A stretch of DNA of 64,000 bases from Zygnema cylindricum (taxonomy: Eukaryota; Streptophyta; Zygnematophyceae; Zygnematales; Zygnemataceae), in contig JBBHKE010001223.1 in the NCBI GenBank assembly GCA_037447655.1, positions 392,262-456,261 on the forward strand, given 5' to 3'. The notes under the pieces were generated by a model, which made no database searches, had not been told where the DNA came from, and was given only the letters and a program-made list of their open reading frames with translations. The stretch's first letter is position 1. Each line of letters begins with the position of its first letter. The position numbers and the translations under genes were made by a program. Of this stretch, positions 41,466-54,283 are shown piece after piece.

Positions 41466-41789
41466 CTTCCAAGTGCCGACAATAGAGATGTACAAAATTT
41501 GTCGCTTTGCGCGTCAACATGTAGATTGTGAAAAGATTTGTGAGCTGCGTCGATTCGCAGATGGACGCTGGGAGGTTAAATTTGTCGTTCTTTTAGAAGA
41601 CAAACAGTTGCGGACAGCAGGGGTTGCTGGAGCTTGGCCACTCTCGGGCCGCCAACTTGTCGCCGGTTCTCTGACAGACGAGTTGCAACCGACAAAAATG
41701 TCTACCCAATGACATCAAATAAATGCGCAGAAATTATGCAAGCCAGCTGTCCTACAGTTTGCATGTCGATTGTCAAAGAGAAATCCAGT
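41466..41789. other. No confident gene
   Basis: A plus-strand frame ending at 41712 encodes about 75 residues of balanced composition (MYKICRFARQHVDCEK...) after the hAT-like end. I recognise no family, and it has no neighbour context. Confidence 0.3.
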
Positions 41790-41822
41790 CCACCGTGAAT
41801 CGCCAATAGCGATTCACGGTGT
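41790..41822. mobile_element. Minimal MITE: two family M ends joined
   Basis: CACCGTGAATCGC (41791-41803) and its perfect complement GCGATTCACGGTG (41809-41821) are separated by only CAATA. These are the left and right terminal repeats of family M with the interior gone. Confidence 0.8.
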
Positions 41823-42306
41823 ACCTTTTTTCCTTTTTTGCCGTTTTCTTTTTTTTTTTCCTTTTTACCTGTTAACGTCGAAATTTACCAACCAAAAAAG
41901 AAAACTTCGAGCGATTAGCTTAAGAAAATTAGCTCAAGCAGTATTTTTACAGCTGTCCAGGTGAGGATAGGTTTGTCACGCAAATCGCGGGTACGACCGT
42001 ACATTCTGCTAAGGAGGAGGATTTTCGGTCAGCTGGACAGCTTTTAGCGGCAATGACCAAAAAAATAAAATAGATCCGCCGTTTTTAGCTCATAATTTGG
42101 TACAGCGGCGAACCTATGGCCTAGAGGCGCCACTGGCTGTCGTCAGCAGCTAGGTGTTCATTAGTGACGTGACTAAGATCTGACGATTCCCCTGAATCGC
42201 TTCGATGCACCTTTCGTGAATTCCAGTTCGTCGTGACAGGATGGCGCTTGACGCGACTGTGACGTGGCCCGTACACCGATTTTACATCGCTCGAAGCTGT
42301 ACTGTA

Positions 42307-42668
42307 CACCGTGAATCGTTATTAGACTATAGAAATTATTAATATCAATAATAAATTAGTGTCATTGATTCTAATTTGTGTATCAATCCCATTGTGAAAA
42401 AAATGTTTAATTGTAATTTCTATATAACGCTGATTTAGGTGTACAGAATCCGCCGTCATTACATATACGTTAAAATAGGTAGAAGTACAAAATCTGACAA
42501 TCCGTACCACGTCGCGTCCTTTCAGTGTAATTAATCCATAATTCTAATTTGGGTTTGCGAACGCGTTTGTCGCAAACTCGACTCCACGTTTATTCTAAGC
42601 GCAGTTCTGTATGCAACCGACAGAAGTTAACTACAATTTCCGTATGATTTTCGGTAACCAAGTACAGG
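42307..42668. mobile_element. MITE (family M, long type), inverted and truncated copy
   Basis: It starts TACACCGTGAATCGTTATTA and is the reverse complement of 39880-40240 (shared: GTAGAAGTACAAAATCTGAC, GCGAACGCGTTTGTCGCAAA, TTATTCTAAGCGCAGTTCTG). The homology stops near 42668, before the other terminal repeat. Confidence 0.85.
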
Positions 42669-44052
42669 GAGTGTTCCTTACATGTTTCCTCAGTGTGGTG
42701 AACCTGGTGAACCCTCGTTTCACCGTGCGAAATGCGCCGTAAGTTTCACCACTACAAAATACCTACCGGTATCATGTAATCCGTAAATATTTTTTTTGTA
42801 CGAACTCTAGTTCTGACCAGGAAATAAGGATTTTGTTTTGCCAAGGGTTTGTACATTAACTCTGACGACGCTGCCCGAAAAATAAAAACTATATTTCCAT
42901 CGTCGACAAATTGTCGATGTATATAACGTAAACCTTCAGTCGTACTTTAATTATTAACCGTGCGCCTGCCTATAGTTGTTACAATAGTTTCAATAACACT
43001 TCGACCCGAAATGTTGAACTACGATTAGCAACTCTATTAAAGGAGTAGACGACAATCTGTCACGTCCCCATTCACTTAATTGGTATTATATATTGTATTT
43101 TCGCGTTACTATAATAAACCATTAACGCTATTAACGAAGGGGCACTATTTCTTTGTTGAACAAGTCATATAATGATAAGAACAATAATAAAGAGGGAGTC
43201 TTTCAAATAGTCATTTTATTTGGAGTAAATTGATAATGTAAATTTTATTTATATTATTGCAGTCACAATGTCCTATGTAAGCCAAACAATGAAATCATTA
43301 GGGATATTTTCGTTGTTAAATGTGAATGCCTTGTATGTTTTGTATGGGGTTAGAGATGAAGTTTGGGTTGCAAAATGTGTATATTTTGTGCTTATTATTA
43401 TACCACATGACTTTGTAATTTATGCAATAGCGTTGAATATAAGCAAGTTATTATATCTAGAGATGAAGTTACTATGTGTACTTAACGTTTTTTTTTATGC
43501 GCTCATTTGGACATTAATGGTTGCATCCCAAACTTGTATGTTACAATTAAAATTCCCTGTAAAAATAACGGTTATTAGCTTACATTTACACAAATCAGTG
43601 CAATAACACGTATCAATCTCAAAACTATATATCTTTGAAAAAACAGTTAATCTTAAAGCGCATGGATGCGCATTGATTGTATGTGGGTACTCATCGTAAG
43701 ACTTCAATATGAATAGTAATTATAATAAATAATGGTAAGCTAATGGTCAATACTGGCCATTATATAAAGTAATCTTTGATCGTAAAAGCCAAATATGTGC
43801 ACTTTATGATTAAAGTTATCCATATCATTTGATGGGTTGTATTTTTACAATTGTCTATAATTTATGGTTATACTAGTTTGTGTGTTTACGTGTTTTAACA
43901 ATAATTGGTGCATAACAAAAAATATAGGGATTGACGACACATATGGGTGATTAAAAAAGAGTATGCCAAAATATACATTTTTTTATACGTTATGTTGACA
44001 GCCAATTGTTGTATTTTGTGAACATTTGGATGGTTATGCACTAGTTATTTAC
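42669..44052. other. No confident gene
   Basis: AT-rich DNA. A 112-codon frame at 43268-43606 would encode a hydrophobic Leu/Val/Ile-rich peptide with two or three possible membrane segments, but it has no recognised motif and could be chance in AT-rich DNA. Confidence 0.4.
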
Positions 44053-44735
44053 AAAACATGTTATAGCAATTGCGTAATCATCCGTTAATCTAATATTGGT
44101 CGGTATAACTCGACAAGCTATATATACGCCCGAGATTCCATTAACCCATCTATTAAACGTTATTAGCGATGCTTTGGATATCTATTAGTGGTTATTATAA
44201 CTACACAAAATAGTTTGTGGCATTTAAAACATGTTATTGCAATTGCGTAATCATCCGTTAATAAAATATTGGTCGGTATAACTCGAAAAGCCATGTATAC
44301 GCCCGAAATTCCATTAACCCATCTATTAAACGTTATTAGCCATGCTTTGGATATCTATTAATGGTTATTATAACTACACAGAATAGTTTGTGGTATTAAA
44401 AACATGTTATATCAATTGCGTAATCATCCGTTAATCTAATATTGGTCGGTATAAGTCGAAAAGCCATGTATACGCCCGAAATTCCATTAACCCATCTATT
44501 AATCGTTATTAGCCATGCTTTGGATATCTATTAATGGTTATTATAACTACACATAATAGTTTGTGGTATTAAAAACATGTTATATCAATTGCGTAATCAT
44601 CCGTTAATCTAATATTGGTCGGTATAACTCGAAAAGCCATGTATACGCCCAAAATTCCATTAACCCATCTATTAAACGCTATTAGCCATGCTTTGGATGT
44701 CTGTTAGTGGTTATTTTAACTACACATAATTGTTT
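44053..44735. repeat. 173-bp tandem satellite, four units
   Basis: The word TGCGTAATCATCCGTTAAT recurs at 44071, 44244, 44417 and 44590, a constant period of 173 bp. Other shared words are GGTCGGTATAACTCGA and TCCATTAACCCATCTATTAA. Units differ at a few positions each. Confidence 0.96.
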
Positions 44736-45725
44736 GTGCCATTTCATTGTATATTGATACTACACTTGTTTATTATTAACCATAACTCAAGGATCTATAG
44801 TTAATTATAACTGAGTATAACGAGAATGCTCTATATAGAAAGGCAACAATGGTGTTTGTAACGTGTGTCGTTGATTATTTAAAAGGTTTTTAAATAAATA
44901 TATTGGAATACTTAATAAATGCATACGACACAAACTTACAAACCCTTGTTATTTAAAAAAGCGTCTATAAGCATAAATAACTAAAAACCGCACGCATTCA
45001 AAGAGAGTGAACAAGGATTTTTTTAAAGTATATGGGTGGCATTGCAACGGTGTATAACATCATATAATATATTCGACAAGGTAACAATCGGTTAGCATAA
45101 CTTGATGAAATGTCTTTGGGTTTAAATATCATAACTAATAGGTAAAGCATGGGCGTTTACAGTGTTTAAGGTATTTATTGGAAGTTTTACAAATGTTTAC
45201 ATCCATATATTTATGCAAAATAATATAATCATAAGACATGTTTTTTGACTTGGGGTAAAGTATCAACGGGTTAATCAAACCAAATATTTTTTTGGGTAAA
45301 TTGTGGTGTTTAGAAGATATATTTGTGCTTATACTATTGTTTTTATGTACGTATATCCTAAGTTGAATTGTGTAGTATACTAGGGTTTGAAAGTAATTAC
45401 ATGACGCAAATAAGTGGTCATTATAGACCAGCGATAACAACATATGCAATGTTAAAGACAAAAGAAGGCATCGTATTGAACATTTAAAAACAACGGAAAA
45501 CAAAAATGTATAGCAAAACAATAAATTAATATTCGAATCCGAATGCAATACTGAAAAACAAATATTATGTCTCTCTCCAAAAAATATAAATCTAAAATTT
45601 AACCCGTGATAGAGCGGAGCTCTTCTAACTTTCGGAACCGTGGCAACTTTCGTTCAAACTCCCTCTTAGAAGATCCCTCTTTAAAAATTGGTCCAGTTGA
45701 ATGGGCCAAAGCCTCTTTCAGTTCC
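44736..45725. other. AT-rich DNA, no gene seen
   Basis: No supported coding region. The frame at 45606-45842 crosses the inner edge of the inverted repeat and is not recognised. Confidence 0.55.
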
Positions 45726-48640
45726 GACTTGCTTGGGAGGAGGTTTACTAGGAATGGTGCTAATCGAGGGAGCAACAAAGGTGCTCTCCATGCTACAGAA
45801 ATTATTGGAGTATCCGAAATGGTTGTTAACTGTCACATATAAAGCCAAAATTACACTTATCAACAAGAAAAGATAGAAATAATAATGATGATGATGATGA
45901 TTTTTTTTTTTTTTTTTAGTAGTAGATTGTATTATTTTTGTTATTATTTCGTGTTAATAAAATACTTATTTTTGTTCGTATTGAATTATAGTTAATTGTT
46001 ATATCGTAGTAATCACGAGCTATATCTAACTATTGTATTAAATATATTATAACACCTATTTATAATTGTTATATAAGAATAAGTAAAATAGTTATTTGTA
46101 GCTGGTGTACTATCTATACTATAATAGGTAATTATGACTGCTATATTAAATTAATTATAATACTTATATATAACTGACACAATATACATATTATAACAAC
46201 CGGTAATAAGTGATATATTACATTTATTTTATCAATTTTATCTAACTGTCGTATAATACATATTGTAAAGGCAAGTTATAATACATATTGTAAGGGCAAG
46301 TTATAACTGTTATACTACACTAATTATAACAACTGGTTATAACTGTTTTAATATATTGATTATAACGGTTATATTTAACTGGTATACGACATTATTTATA
46401 ACATCTAGATAAAACTGTTTTATTATACTAATTATAACAGTTATATCTAACTGTTATATCTTTTTTATTATAGCAGGTAGATAAATATACATTTGTAGTA
46501 GATAAATATGCAGTTATATCGACCTGTTATATTTTATATATTATGACAACTATATCTAACTGTTATGTTATGCTAATTATAACAGCTAGTCATAATTGTT
46601 TTAATTTATTGATTATAAAGGTTATATCTAACTGTTATATCACATTATTCATAACAACTACTTATAACTGATCTATTATACTAATTATAACAGTTACATG
46701 TAACTGTTATTTCATTTTTATTACAACAACAATATCTAGCTGTTATATTTTATAAATTATAACAGCTATATCTAACTGTTACATTATACCGAATATGACA
46801 GCTAGTTGTAAGTTTTATATTTTATTTATTGTGACAGTTGTGTAGCTGTTGCAGGATAGTAAGCATAACAACTATATCTGGCTGTAATATTATACTAAAT
46901 TTAACAGCTAGTTATAGTTTTTATGTTATATTTATCGTAAAAGTTATATCTAGCAGTTATATTTTATAAATTATAACAGCTATATTTAACTGTTATATTA
47001 TACCAAATATGACAGCTAGTTGTAAGTGTTATATTTTATTTATTATGACAGTTGTTATATGTAGCTGTTGCATTATACTAAGCATAACAACTATATCTAG
47101 ATGTTATATTTTATTAATTATAACAATTATATCTAACTGTTTTACTATGTTAATTATTACACTATAATAAACAATTACATAATTAACAGTTATATCTAAT
47201 TGTTATTTTGTATATATTACAACTTTAATATCTAACTGTGATAATGTATTGATTATTACAATGTTAACTAACTGTGACATTATATACATTATAACATTTA
47301 AATCTAAACAGTTATATCTAACTGCTATACTACACATATTATAGCAGGTTTAATGTAACTGTTATATTATTAGAGTTTTAACAAGTTATATATTATATAT
47401 AGTCTAACTATTATAATGTTTTAATTTTTATAGTGAGAACTAACTATTATATTATATATATTTTAGCATTTATATCTAACTGTTATAATGTGCTAATTAT
47501 TAGTGTTAACTAACTATTACATTAGATTTTTTATAACAGTTTACATTATATTTATCTTCACAGTTAAAATTAACTGTTATATTATACATATTATAACAGT
47601 TATATCTAACCGTTATATTATGTTAATTATTACAAGTATAACAAACTTTTACATGATAGTAATTATAACATATAACATCTATTATGACAATTACATCTAA
47701 CCGTTACATTATGTTTATTATAATTATTATTAGTATACACTACAACTATAATAATAGTTGTAACAGTAGTTTCATATATTATACTTCAACTATAATTATA
47801 TACATTATTTATATTATAACTCCTACTTCAAATATATACAACAGATAATAACGTGCATGATTGTATATATTACAAATATTACTTATGTTAAATATGTATT
47901 ATAACGTTTTATAACGTATGTATATATATATTGTAATTGTCATTATATATACGATAATAATTATTAATACATATATTTTATAAATTATAACTATTATAAA
48001 TTATACTCTTATATGTGTTAAATATATTACATCTATTGCTATGTATATTATATGTATATCTAACTTTTATTATGATATATATTACTACATTATAACTAAA
48101 CAGTTTTATATGTATTCAAATATATTTTACTACTAAACTGTTGTTACATGTATTACATACATTATTGTTATTACTATATATATATTAAAGCCATTAGTGT
48201 TATGTATACTATATACATAGTACCTTTTATTCTATATTATTCATATTATAAATGTTATTATAGGTATTATAGAAATTATCACTAAACCGACTGTATGTAT
48301 ATTTATTATGCCTGTGATAAATCCTTTTATTGGATCTATGATATGTTCTTGAGCAAATATTACACACATTATAATAGTTTTGTTTTTTATTGTTATTGTT
48401 ATTCTAATTATTATATAATTTTTTTATTTTTTTTATTGTTATCATTCAAGTCTAGAAACTTCCTAAACCACCTTTTTTAGTCCAACTATAAAACGGTAAT
48501 ATTTATCTACAATATAATATTACAACAAAAATAGAAATAAATACAATATTAAAATCCGAAACAAAAACAAAACAAGTAACAAAAAACAGGAGAATGGGAG
48601 AGAGAGAGAGAGGGAGAGGGAGAGGGAGAGGGAGAGAAAT
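45726..48640. repeat. Right arm of a large inverted repeat (AT-rich)
   Basis: Reverse complement of 9784-15331 without the 2.26-kb insertion. The inner end at 45726 (GACTTGCTTGGGAGGAGGTT) matches the left inner end at 15331. The outer end is the GA-rich stretch 48596-48640 after CAAAAAACAGGAGAATG. The units carry ATAACAGTTATATCTAACTG, the complement of the left-arm unit. The innermost 150 bp differ from the left arm at about six positions (about 96% identity by eye). Confidence 0.9.
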
Positions 48641-48685
48641 ATGGAGAGGGAGAGGGAGAGGAGGGGAAGAGAGAGAGACTTGGAA
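48596..48685. repeat. GA/GGGAGA microsatellite
   Basis: AGAG and GGGAGA units on the plus strand form the outer border of the right inverted-repeat arm. Confidence 0.93.
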
Positions 48686-49531
48686 TGTAAGAAGGATACA
48701 ACCACACAAAAGAGGGGAGACACAATGTGGGGATGATAAAAACACCCACCGAGAGGGAATACTTCGAGCAGCCAGAGATAGGAAGAAGGCGAGAAAGAAA
48801 GGGCGTCTGGGGAAGCTACAACAAATGGGAAAAATGGATAAAAAAAAGGTTTTAGGGTTAAAACAACAGACATTATGGTTTGTTCACATGGAAAAGTTTA
48901 AACCGGAATTATTCAATATAATGCTTCATGTTTCATCGGCATTTTTTCTGTTGGATAAACTAATATTAATAGAGGGAGGAGGTAAGGTGAAGTGAGAAAA
49001 AAAAAAAAAAAAGAGAAAGAAAACGAGTTAAAAATTTACTTATAATCTAGGAAGGGGCGTCTCCACCACGAATAAGAAGAGGAGAATGGTAAAAAGGGAC
49101 CGGAACACGAATCCAAAGAGGGGAAAGAAAAGGAAGAGAAGAAAAAAAAATGGGGCAGGTGAGATAAAGAAGCAAACGGAAGGACATGGATCAAAAAACG
49201 TTGAATCAAAAAACGTTTTTTCAATTGTTTTCAATGTAAAAACGAATCGCTGTTTAATAATTTAAAATTTAAAATTTCGAAAAAAGAAACGGGAGAAAAA
49301 AGAAACGGGCAGAATAATGTTTCGTGCCGCGTTTCCTTCTGGAAACGGTTTTGATTTTCACAGTGTAGCGTTGCGTTCGCAGTTGGCGAAGCGCTTCGCG
49401 GTGCGCGGCGTCGCTAATTGAAAAGCAAAGGGGGGGCGACGTGGATCTCTCACAATGCGCGAAACGGAGCTCGGAGGTTCACAGAGCCCGAAAATCGCAA
49501 GGTTCAGTTTTGTATCAGCAAACACATTCCG
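48686..49531. other. No gene seen
   Basis: Purine-rich to about 49200, then mixed sequence with a GC-rich patch (49370-49500, GAAGCGCTTCGCGGTGCGCG). Frames are low complexity. Confidence 0.55.
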
Positions 49532-49701
49532 TACACCACACTATTCATGAAATAAGTACGGTAATTCCATTGACGCTAATTCACAAGAACCATAATTAAC
49601 GTCACGTATAAAATAGAATCTGTCACTGTATTTCAGGTATCAATGTCAAATTTTGGGGCGCCGATATAGAGTACATAAGTCTAATAACGATTCACGGTAT
49701 A
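49532..49701. mobile_element. MITE (family M) right part
   Basis: From TACACCACACTATTCATG to AATAACGATTCACGGTATA, corresponding to the last about 170 bp of the long copies. The left part is absent. Confidence 0.7.
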
Positions 49702-49793
49702 CCTCTCGACAATTCATTCGGTGCAATACATTGCGCGTATTATTGACTCATGCTGCATTGAGCATGAGCAATAATGGTATTTATTCGATACGG

Positions 49794-50315
49794 TACACCG
49801 GGAATCGTAATTGGAGTAGCGAAATAATTAGTGTAAAGAAATGAAAAAAAAATAATGAGCGTTATTAACTCTACTTTGGGTAGTCAACTGTTTTCAAAAA
49901 GAAAAATTACTCTAACTTATAAATAACTTTAATTTGGGTTTCCTTCCGTAATTATTATCCTCGCTGAATATCTCTACTGTAAAATAGGTAGTAGTATAGA
50001 ATCTGACAAAACATAAAGTGTCATTATAACGTTAGCACTAAGCGGTTTGTGAAAACGCAGTTACATGACAACGACCTGTATTAAATCATTTTTTGTACTT
50101 TATAGTTAATAAAGTACAATTTTGCAAGGTCAGAAATTGACTGTACACCACACTATTTAAAACGGCACTACATTAGAGTTGTTAACGCTGATTCAAAAAG
50201 TACCTTATAAAATGTAAAGAATAATTTAGAATTATGTACTTTATTTAGGGTGACAGAGTCAAAATTTGGGGCGGCGGAATTAGCGTACAAAAAGTAATTA
50301 CGATTCGCGGTGTAG
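49794..50315. mobile_element. MITE (family M, long type)
   Basis: Ends TACACCGGGAATCGTAATTG and AATTACGATTCGCGGTGTAG, 522 bp. The internal motif GTACACCACACTATTT lies at about 50142, and TAGAATCTGACAAAACATAA in the middle resembles the 39787 copy. Confidence 0.8.
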
Positions 50316-50387
50316 TTTCACAATGACTCATGCGTTTAATAATGGATGAAGGCCCTCTCTTATTTGTCGTTACTTACTTTATGTACT

Positions 50388-51361
50388 TGTAATAGGATCT
50401 CCTACCTCTCATAAAATCCCATTACTACAACCAATTTCGACCACACATTCCACACATTGGAAAATACACATTCACATTGGAAAGCACTCACATAAGGATA
50501 AATTTTAAATTAGAAGAAGCTTCTGTCCACATAACATTAGCTTGGTCTCTTGCCCTCGTGGCTCAACCCTTCTCATTAAAGTATTTCCTCTACTCTCCAC
50601 TCTTAATTATTATATCTCTTGACTACTAAACCAGTACTTAGTTTGTAAGAGATTTCAATGCCAAAATGCCAATGCTCCAATTTGGTTTTAATTGCTCAGG
50701 ACCAAGATCAGTCAAAATTTGTCCAAACTTTTCCCAAGAAAAAGATGTTTGCTTTTCTCTTAGACTTCACTATTTTTCCATCATCGCTTTGGACTCGCTA
50801 GGCCAAAGTCAACGCTCCGTTGAACATGTTTTACCTGGGCCAATCATTAATCAGCAAAGACTTTGACTGACCAATGCAAAAGAGTGCGAAATCTCTTACT
50901 AACTACGTAGGATTTACTAACCAATCAAACGCTACATTTCACTATGTAGCATTTACATGCAAAAGTGCGCGCCAAACAAAACGCGACTTCGCACAAACGT
51001 GCGTCGCCAATTTCACACGCGAAACTACCTACGAAATTCTATAAAATGAAAGTGACGTTTCATACTTAAATTTGTATGAAACGAACCATCGTGTGTACCA
51101 AACGAAATATTGATCCATTTCGTACTTTTCAAACGTAGGCTTGAAATTCCGCCGCTAGTTTGACCCTTAACCCGTTACAATGAACATCCACTCGTTATTT
51201 TGACCTCGCGATGTCGCCTAAATACACCAATTGCTATATATTTTAAAAAATAACTCCAAATCGTGCGATTCTTTTGCGAACGTCTAACAAATTCTAAACT
51301 CTATATTCGTAACACCTAAATACCCATTTACGAAAAAGTTCAATCCATTATTACTGTTACA
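50388..51361 (-). repeat. 3' LTR of the gypsy element
   Basis: On the plus strand it runs from TGTAATAGGATCTCCTACCT to ATTACTGTTACA (974 bp). The 66-codon frame inside both LTRs is chance or LTR-internal and not a known gene. Confidence 0.94.
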
Positions 51362-51376
51362 TCATCCCCTCTTTAT
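51362..51376 (-). promoter_or_regulatory. Polypurine tract of the gypsy element
   Basis: On the minus strand TATAAAGAGGGGATGA sits directly before the 3' LTR. Confidence 0.8.
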
Positions 51377-51439
51377 ATTTAATTAACCTTAGTTAAAACA
51401 CATTTCGTTCTTAAGAAGGGTCTTCTATATTATTATCCC

Positions 51440-51760
51440 TCCAATACCTTTGTAAAATCTCAAAATTTTTATCCTCTAAAGTTGACTCTTTTTCCAACCT
51501 TCCTAGATAATGGACTTGCCAGAATTTAGTATTACCGACCTTCAACCGTTGACCAACCCTATGTATTACCCATCTATGAACCTAAAGCTCTATGATTATT
51601 GAGGGATCTAATTCCAATTCTTGTTCAATTGGTCGAAGATTTGTTGGTTTCAGCTGCCTGATCTGTATCACTGGATGGATTTTTGTTTAAGGCGGACAGT
51701 ATATTTTGGCAGCAACTGACAATATCATCTCGATTACAGTAAATGGCCCGATGTACTTAG
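51440..51760 (-). pseudogene. int: gypsy integrase C-terminus with chromodomain remnant
   Basis: On the minus strand the frame shows KFAPKYIGPFTVIE (about 51768-51727), the usual gypsy integrase C-terminal motif. After stops it shows VGQRLKVGNTKFWQVHYLGRLEKESTLED (split by stops and changes), which resembles the chromodomain pattern hydrophobic-V-K-W-x-G-x(5-7)-T/S-W-E. Chromodomains direct integration by reading histone marks. The conserved tryptophans are only partly kept. Confidence 0.6.
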
Positions 51761-52085
51761 GAGCAAATTTCCCTGTATGATCAGATTGTCCCTGGATCTT
51801 GCACCTTTAATGAGTTTATGAAAGGCGAACCTTCTCACTTGTGCTTACCAACGAATCACCCTGTTTGCAGTTAGCATTTAATTCTTGCCTTTTTTGTGCC
51901 TCCACAAATGCATCCCGGACAGTTTTCCAAACTATTTAAATGTATTCAAAAAACTCTGTTCTAGAAACCGTATTCTCTTGAGTGACCCGTTTTATTAAGT
52001 TTAATGCTTCTCTCGGTTGGTATCCGTATGCAACTTCAAACAATGAGAATCGTGTACTACCATGTTTACATGAATTGTATGAAAA

Positions 52086-52782
52086 TTACATTAATGGCAG
52101 TTTAGATTCCCATGTGTTTTGAACTCCACTGCAAACAGTCCTAAGCATTTCTTCCAGTGTTCGGTTCATCCTTTCTGTCTGTCTATCAGTCTGAGGATGA
52201 TAAGAGGTACTCATTTTTAATTCAGTGCCCAAATTTTGCTGCAATTTTTTCCAAAATGCACACGTAAATTTACTATCTCTATCACTGATTATAGTCAAGG
52301 GGACTCCATGATGTCTGACCACGTTGTCAAAATATAAATTTTTAGTATCTTCAACTCAATGAGTAGTTTTGCAAGGGATAAATATTTCCATTTTACTAAA
52401 CCTATCAACCACGACCATGATATTATCCTTTCTTCTAGAAGTAGCTAGCAATCTGACAATAAAATGCTTACTGACAGATTCCCATGGTCTTTGGAGATAT
52501 CTAAAGATTTTAAAAGACCTTCAGGTTTTTGGTCACTAGGTTTACTCTGTTGACAAGGGACACAACTTTCCACGTGTTTCGACACCTCTTTTGCCATCCT
52601 GGGCCAAAACAATTTGTATGCAACCGACTAAGAGTTTTATTTTGATCTAGATTTCCTAAATGCTCATGGGCTTCTCGTAAAAGTTGTTTTCTTAAGTCTC
52701 CCATTTTTGGAATGCATAACCTATTCCCTTTCGCAAATATAGTAAACCATCTTCTATTGAAAGTTTTTGACATGCCTCTCAT
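52086..52782 (-). pseudogene. int: gypsy integrase (degenerate)
   Basis: The zinc domain has EAHEHLGNLDQNKT (about 52660) with its two histidines. The two cysteines (ESCVPCQQ) lie one frame away near 52565 because of an indel at about 52610. The core has Asp in ISDRDSKF (about 52280) and Glu in TERMNRTLEEMLR (about 52165); the first Asp lies in the broken 52500-52340 zone. STSYHPQTDRQTE is typical of gypsy integrases. Confidence 0.87.
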
Positions 52783-52919
52783 TCAATGGGTCAAAATTCC
52801 CTCCCTAAATGTTCTTGCAAATCACAACAAAATAAGGATCTTGATCATAACCATTTATAATAGCATCTACAAACAATTCATGCTAAACCATCACGCCTAT
52901 TTTAAAACATATACTTAAA

Positions 52920-54110
52920 GGATATGCAACTACATTTGGCTTTCCAGGAATATGTTTTACGTTAAATTTGAAATATGCCAATTTCTGCATCCACCTAACC
53001 TGTCTGCAAGTCATAATCATAATCTGTGCATCACTTAATCTTTATAGATAGGAGAGTGCCTTATTATCAAAGTGAACTGTAAATTTTTTATCATGCAAAT
53101 AACAACGTCATTTCACCAATGCATGAACTATTAGAAGTAATTTTTTTTTTTGTGCCGGAAAGTTCTTTTCAACATCATTCAATTTCTTTGACTCGAAAGC
53201 AATAGGATGAAAATGTTTTCCGACTTATTGACTTATGATTGCACCTAGACCTTTATTTGATGCATCAGTAGTGATCAAAACTTCAAATTCCCCAACAGGA
53301 TCAGGATACACTAGTGCAGGGGCAGGTGGTCAACTTCCCTTTTAATTCCTCAAAAGCTCTCTCCTGATCGGCTCCCCACACAAACGTCTCCCTCTCTTGA
53401 AGTAAATTCTTCAAAGGTGCTACGATCATACTGAAGTTTTTGATAAATTTTCTGTAATAAGTGGCCAATCCCAAAAATGATCTAACTTCTGTGACATTAG
53501 TGGGTTGCTTCCAATTTTGGATTGCAGTAATTTTGGATGGATATATATTAACACCTTCCCCACTAACTATATGTCCCAAAAATAACTGTTCACTTTTAAG
53601 AAAATTGGATTTTGACAATTTTCCATATAGTTTTCTTTCCCTTAACCTTTCCAACACTTTCTTTAAATGAATTACATGTTGTTATTTAGATTCGGTGTAA
53701 ATAATAATATCATCTATAATCATTTAAACAAACTTATGTATATAATTTGAAAAGGTTTGGTTCATTAATTTTTGATAAGTAGGCAATGCATTCGTCAAAC
53801 CAAATGGCATCACTATCCATTCAAAATGACTAGCTCTAGTTCTAAACGAAGTTTTGTCAACATCTTCGGTTCTAATTGGCACCTGATTAAAGCCACTACG
53901 CAGATCAATCAAAGAATATAATTTAGCACCTTTCAAACGATCTATCAAATTAGAAATTAAAGGTAATGGATACTTATCCTTCATCGTAATCTTGTTCAGA
54001 CTACGGTAGTCGACACACATTCTTAACGTTCCGTCCTTCTTTTTGATGAAAAGAACTGGTGCTCTGTAAGGTGATTTGCTAAGCTGAATATGTTATTTCT
54101 CCAAAAGCTC
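52920..54110 (-). pseudogene. pol: gypsy reverse transcriptase and RNase H (degenerate)
   Basis: [22 protein letters not shown] (54020), [14 protein letters not shown] (53910), [17 protein letters not shown] (53830), catalytic motif MIIDDIIIY (53727) preceded by a stop and followed by another. Then HIVSGEGVNIYPSKI, FLGLATYYRKFIKNFS and WGADQERAFEELK (53340), where RNase H begins. The RNase H segment (53290-52920) has several stops, with VHFDNKALSYL-like remains near 53060. Confidence 0.9.
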
Positions 54111-54283
54111 TTTGATCTGTTTTTTTAACTCCTCCTGCTCAAAGAAACTGTGCTTATTAATTCATGTGACAGGAGGATTACATCCAGCTTCAAGGTTAAA
54201 AACATATTCCACATCTCGGAAAGGTGGCCTCCCTGAGGGTAAGTCACTTAGGAAAACATCTCTAAATTCAAAAATCAAATCTT

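Noticed and set aside
43268-43606. Membrane protein gene
   Set aside because: Hydrophobic frame in AT-rich DNA without recognised motif, neighbours or clear promoter.
46000-48500. CRISPR-like spacing of repeated palindromes
   Set aside because: The units are degenerate, contiguous and AT-rich with no unique spacers, and the genome is eukaryotic.
50666-50866. 66-codon frame repeated at 57518-57718
   Set aside because: It repeats only because it lies in the two LTRs of the gypsy element.
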